A DNA stretch of 8,859 bases. It comes from an uncultured Clostridia bacterium. Its GTDB lineage: Bacteria; Bacillota; Clostridia; UBA1381. The position numbers were made by a program, and so were the translations under genes. Positions 6,780 to 8,859 of this stretch are shown here, one piece after another. The stretch spans positions 1-8,859 of the forward strand of contig CAMFCK010000019.1 of the NCBI GenBank assembly GCA_945948775.1, written 5' to 3'. Within the stretch, counting starts at the first letter, position 1. Every line of letters begins with the position of its first letter. Below the pieces are notes generated by a model. It was given only the letters and a program-made list of their open reading frames with translations, was not told where the DNA came from and ran no database searches.

Positions 6780-7473
6780 AACAACAATTCTGGTTGTTGA
6801 AGATGATACGCCAGTAAGAAATCTTATAACAACAACCTTAAAAACGCACGACTATAAATATTTAACGGCAAAGGACGGAGCAAGCGCCATAATGGAGGCG
6901 TCATCTTATAATCCGGATATAATACTGCTTGATTTGGGACTTCCCGATATGGACGGAATAGAGGTAATAAAGAAAATACGGACTTGGTCGAATTCGCCTA
7001 TAATTGTGATAAGCGCAAGAAGCGAGGACGGCGACAAGATTGAGGCACTCGACTGCGGCGCTGACGATTACCTTACAAAACCGTTTTCGGTTGAGGAACT
7101 TTTGGCAAGACTGAGAGTAACGCAAAGACGTCTTAACTTTATTCAGACACAGGTGCTGTCAACTTCATCTGTATTTATAAACGGAAAGCTTAAAATCGAT
7201 TATGCGGCCGGCTGTGCATACTTAGATGATACCGAGCTTCATTTGACGCCGATTGAATTTAAACTTTTAAGCCTGCTTTCAAAGAATGTGGGTAAGGTTT
7301 TAACACATAAGTTTATTACCGAAAACATCTGGGGAAGCAGCTGGGATAATGATGTTGGTTCCCTGCGTGTGTTTATGGCAACGCTCAGGAAAAAGATTGA
7401 GAAATATCCCGATTCTCCGCAGTATATTCAAACTCATGTGGGAGTTGGATACAGAATGATAAAGGTTGAGTAA
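6772..7473 (+). CDS. kdpE: KdpE, OmpR-family response regulator
   Basis: A 233-aa cytoplasmic two-domain regulator. The receiver domain (about 4-118) has the acidic pair D11/D12, phospho-acceptor D54 in LLDLGLPD, S81 and K103 in TKPF. The C-terminal winged-helix domain (about 132-230) has the LTPIEFKLLSLL block, the recognition-helix stretch VGSLRVFMATLRKKIE and the terminal hairpin IQTHVGVGYRM. The start lies inside the kdpD end (8-bp overlap, ATGAATAA), and GGAGG at 6758-6762, within kdpD, is 9 bases upstream, so the pair is translationally coupled. The normal target is the kdpFABC promoter, which lies upstream of this window; the direct repeats upstream of ktrB are a second candidate target. 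A hairpin terminator follows the stop closely. Confidence 0.97.
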   Translation: MNKTTILVVEDDTPVRNLITTTLKTHDYKYLTAKDGASAIMEASSYNPDIILLDLGLPDMDGIEVIKKIRTWSNSPIIVISARSEDGDKIEALDCGADDYLTKPFSVEELLARLRVTQRRLNFIQTQVLSTSSVFINGKLKIDYAAGCAYLDDTELHLTPIEFKLLSLLSKNVGKVLTHKFITENIWGSSWDNDVGSLRVFMATLRKKIEKYPDSPQYIQTHVGVGYRMIKVE

Positions 7474-7496
7474 ACAGTATTTGGTAATGATAGTAC

Positions 7497-7553
7497 AAAA
7501 AACGGCACGGTAATCCCTTGAAACCTCGGAATTATCGGGCTGTTTTACTTTTT
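7497..7553 (+). terminator. Rho-independent terminator after kdpE
   Basis: AAAACGGC (7499-7506) pairs with GCTGTTTT (7539-7546, one G-T wobble). The stem continues inward with CGGTAAT against ATTATCG after one mismatch, enclosing a loop rich in CCTTGAAACC. A short run of five T follows at 7549-7553. Its position 26 bp after the kdpE stop and before an independent promoter makes it the likely end of the K+ operon. Confidence 0.75.
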
Positions 7554-7604
7554 AAATTGTATATTAACAACTGTGATAATTTTACATTCTTTATTAAATA
7601 AAAG

Positions 7605-7659
7605 CAATAGAAGAATTCATATAAAAAAAATTATTTATGAATTTTCTGTTTTTCTATTG
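7605..7659. repeat. AT-rich interrupted inverted repeat overlapping the csoR -35 region
   Basis: CAATAGAA (7605-7612) is the perfect reverse complement of TTCTATTG (7652-7659), and inside it GAATTCATA (7613-7621) pairs with TATGAATTT (7636-7644, one G-T). The right side carries 7 unpaired bases. It overlaps the first three bases of the csoR -35 box. It could be a regulator site, a weak second terminator for read-through from kdpE, or chance in a very AT-rich stretch. Confidence 0.4.
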
Positions 7660-7685
7660 ACATATACCCCGATATGGTATATGAT
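7657..7685 (+). promoter_or_regulatory. Sigma-A-type promoter of csoR-copA
   Basis: A consensus -35 TTGACA (7657-7662), a 17-bp spacer and -10 TATGAT (7680-7685, five of six consensus bases) give a strong vegetative promoter. The expected start site is near 7692. The spacer is almost filled by one CsoR-type operator and the start site is covered by a second, so the promoter should be fully repressible. Confidence 0.88.
7664..7680. promoter_or_regulatory. CsoR operator O1 (imperfect), in the promoter spacer
   Basis: ATACCCCGATATGGTAT is an ATACCC-N5-GGGTAT palindrome with a single mismatch (T for G in the right half). This is the known shape of copper-sensing CsoR operators. It occupies the spacer between -35 and -10 and touches the -10, so occupancy would block RNA polymerase. 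Confidence 0.78.
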
Positions 7686-7689
7686 GATA

Positions 7690-7706
7690 ATACCCTGCCG
7701 GGGTAT
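7690..7706. promoter_or_regulatory. CsoR operator O2 (perfect), at the transcription start
   Basis: ATACCCTGCCGGGGTAT is a perfect ATACCC-N5-GGGTAT palindrome, closely similar to known CsoR operators of Bacillus. It covers the predicted start site. Its centre is 26 bp from that of O1. Confidence 0.87.
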
Positions 7707-7723
7707 GAAAGGAAGATGTGACG

Positions 7724-8032
7724 ATGTCTGATAAAGAAGTATGCGGATGCTGTGGAAAAACAACAGCTCGCTCAGATGAAGAACGTAAAAAGTTGATTCA
7801 CCGTCTGAATCGAATTGAAGGGCAAATTCGCGGGATTCGCAAAATGGTGGAAAAAGATGCTTACTGTGCGGATATTTTGATTCAGTCCGCCGCTGTAAAC
7901 GCTGCGGTCAATGCTTTTAATAAGGAACTGCTGGCGAGTCATATTCGAGGCTGTGTTGCCAGAGATATCCGTGACGGCAAGGATGAAGTAATTGACGAGT
8001 TAGTGGCAACTCTGCAAAAACTGATGAAATAA
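7724..8032 (+). CDS. csoR: CsoR, copper-sensing transcriptional repressor
   Basis: 102 aa from ATG 7724; AAGGAAG (7709-7715) lies 8 bases upstream, whereas an in-frame GTG at 7718 is only 2 bases from it and is less likely. The all-helical CsoR/RcnR fold is clear: RLNRIEGQIRGIRKMVE (27-43), then the Cu(I) ligands C48, H73 and C77 with the same spacing as C36/H61/C65 of Mycobacterium CsoR, and Y47 before the first Cys. RcnR and FrmR have different ligand sets, so copper is the best assignment. The apo-tetramer represses; Cu(I) binding releases DNA. An extra N-terminal CGCC cluster (C7, C9, C10) may be a further metal or thiol site. It is the first gene of a csoR-copA operon and should autoregulate through the two operators just upstream. 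Confidence 0.95.
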   Translation: MSDKEVCGCCGKTTARSDEERKKLIHRLNRIEGQIRGIRKMVEKDAYCADILIQSAAVNAAVNAFNKELLASHIRGCVARDIRDGKDEVIDELVATLQKLMK

Positions 8033-8054
8033 AAGGAGGCGTTACAAATCAACT

Positions 8055-8859
8055 ATGGAGCAATATACAGTAACCGGTATGAGCTGCGCCGCCTGTACCG
8101 CCCGGGTGGAAAAAGCGGTATCAGGCGTGAAAGGTGTAACTTCCTGCTCGGTTAGCCTGCTTACCAATTCTATGGGCGTGGAGGGAACTGCCGATGCTGA
8201 AGAGATTATAGCGGCGGTTCGGGACGCGGGATACGACGCAGCAATTAAAAATAGAAACACGGAGCGAAACACACGGTCATCTTCCGACGGAGACGCACTG
8301 AAAGACAGAGAAACCCCCGTGCTTAAAAAGCGACTGATTGCCTCTCTCGGCTTCTGGCTCGCACTGATGTATTTTTCTATGGGGCACATGCTGTGGGGCT
8401 GGCCGCTGCCGCCGTTCTTTAACGGCAACCATGTGGCAATGGGACTTTTGCAGCTGCTGCTGACGGTGATCATCATGGTCATCAATCAAAGGTTCTTTAT
8501 CAGCGGCTTCAAGAGCCTGTGGCATCGCGCGCCGAACATGGACGCGTTGGTTGCGCTGGGTTCTGCCGCCGCCTTTGTTTACAGCACCTTCGCCCTGTTT
8601 GCCATGACGGACGCCCAGGTTAAGGGCAATATGGATGCGGTCATGGTCTATATGGACGAATTCTACTTTGAGTCCGCTGCCACGATCCTGACGCTGATTA
8701 CCCTTGGCAAAATGCTGGAGGCCCGCTCAAAAGGTAAAACCACCGACGCTCTGAAAGGGCTGATGAAGCTGGCTCCCAAAACTGCCGCGCTCGACAGGGA
8801 CGGCACCGAAATAACCGTGCCGATTGAGCAGGTAGCAAAGGGTGATGTCTTTGTCGTGC
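8055..8859 (+). CDS. copA: CopA, Cu(I)-exporting P1B-type ATPase (5' part only)
   Basis: The frame is open from ATG 8055 to the window end (268 complete codons of a protein usually about 750-850 aa). Residues 4-65 form one HMA metal-binding domain with GMSCAAC (Cys11, Cys14). A polar linker (about 66-90) follows, then four membrane helices (about 96-113, 126-146, 163-184, 199-219), including NMDALVALGS (161-170) and LGKMLEARSKGKT (217-229), and the beginning of the actuator domain. The CPC motif, phosphorylation Asp and ATP domains lie outside the window. AGGAGG (8034-8039) is 15 bases from the ATG, longer than usual, with no better start between. It follows csoR by 22 bp and is the expected target of CsoR. 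GC content of the membrane part (about 60-65% in sampled lines) is far above the kdp genes (about 42% in a sampled kdpD line), which may indicate a different origin. Confidence 0.95.
   Translation, partial: MEQYTVTGMSCAACTARVEKAVSGVKGVTSCSVSLLTNSMGVEGTADAEEIIAAVRDAGYDAAIKNRNTERNTRSSSDGDALKDRETPVLKKRLIASLGFWLALMYFSMGHMLWGWPLPPFFNGNHVAMGLLQLLLTVIIMVINQRFFISGFKSLWHRAPNMDALVALGSAAAFVYSTFALFAMTDAQVKGNMDAVMVYMDEFYFESAATILTLITLGKMLEARSKGKTTDALKGLMKLAPKTAALDRDGTEITVPIEQVAKGDVFVV

Noticed and set aside
7474..7720. Mobile-element end or attachment site at the kdpE/csoR junction
   Set aside because: I looked for direct repeats, terminal inverted repeats and tRNA ends because of the GC shift, and found only the kdpE terminator, the local inverted repeat and the CsoR operators.
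7718..7723. GTG start for csoR
   Set aside because: It is only two bases from the AAGGAAG site; the ATG at 7724 has normal spacing.
8042..8485. 147-aa reverse-strand frame opposite copA
   Set aside because: It mirrors the forward copA frame, which has an HMA domain, membrane helices and a ribosome site. High-GC coding DNA often leaves the opposite strand open.

Overview
The window looks like part of a low-to-moderate GC Firmicutes (Clostridia-type) chromosome. The grounds are strong AGGAGG-type ribosome sites, AT-rich intergenic DNA, a Ktr-type potassium system (single-RCK KtrA plus KtrB) and a DarB/CbpB-like CBS protein, all typical of Gram-positive bacteria. I cannot name the species. Every supported gene is on the + strand.

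Layout. (1) 1-626: the 3' end of kdpC, the last subunit of the high-affinity Kdp K+ ATPase, overlapping by 4 bp a two-CBS-domain protein gene. A hairpin at 631-676 probably closes this operon. (2) 712-811: a regulatory region with 11-bp-phased direct repeats and an extended -10 promoter. (3) 812-7473: a co-directional block of ktrB (K+ pore), a CorA-family Mg2+-type channel gene, ktrA (RCK gating subunit), an unrecognised 63-aa membrane protein with a very acidic tail, kdpD (sensor kinase) and kdpE (response regulator, 8-bp overlap with kdpD). A hairpin plus T-run at 7497-7553 ends the block. (4) 7554-8859: a separate copper module, with an AT-rich leader, a consensus promoter carrying two CsoR-type operators, csoR, and the 5' part of the Cu(I)-exporting P-type ATPase copA, which runs off the window end.

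How the genes work together. The first 7.5 kb is a cation-homeostasis locus: an inducible ATP-driven K+ pump (Kdp), a constitutive-type K+ channel/transporter (KtrAB), a CorA-family divalent-cation channel, and the KdpDE system that normally senses K+ status. Up to three products belong to families with known cyclic-di-AMP receptors: the CBS protein, the RCK_C domain of KtrA, and the USP domain of KdpD. The KdpD copy contains a near-exact match to the c-di-AMP signature reported for Staphylococcus aureus KdpD. The locus may therefore be a compact c-di-AMP-controlled K+ hub. That is inference; no c-di-AMP enzyme gene is in the window.

The most novel-looking items are the 63-aa acidic membrane protein between ktrA and kdpD, the CorA-family gene inserted between the two Ktr subunit genes, and the CBS protein attached to the kdp operon. 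The individual families are well known, and I see no mobile element, CRISPR array, tRNA or rRNA.
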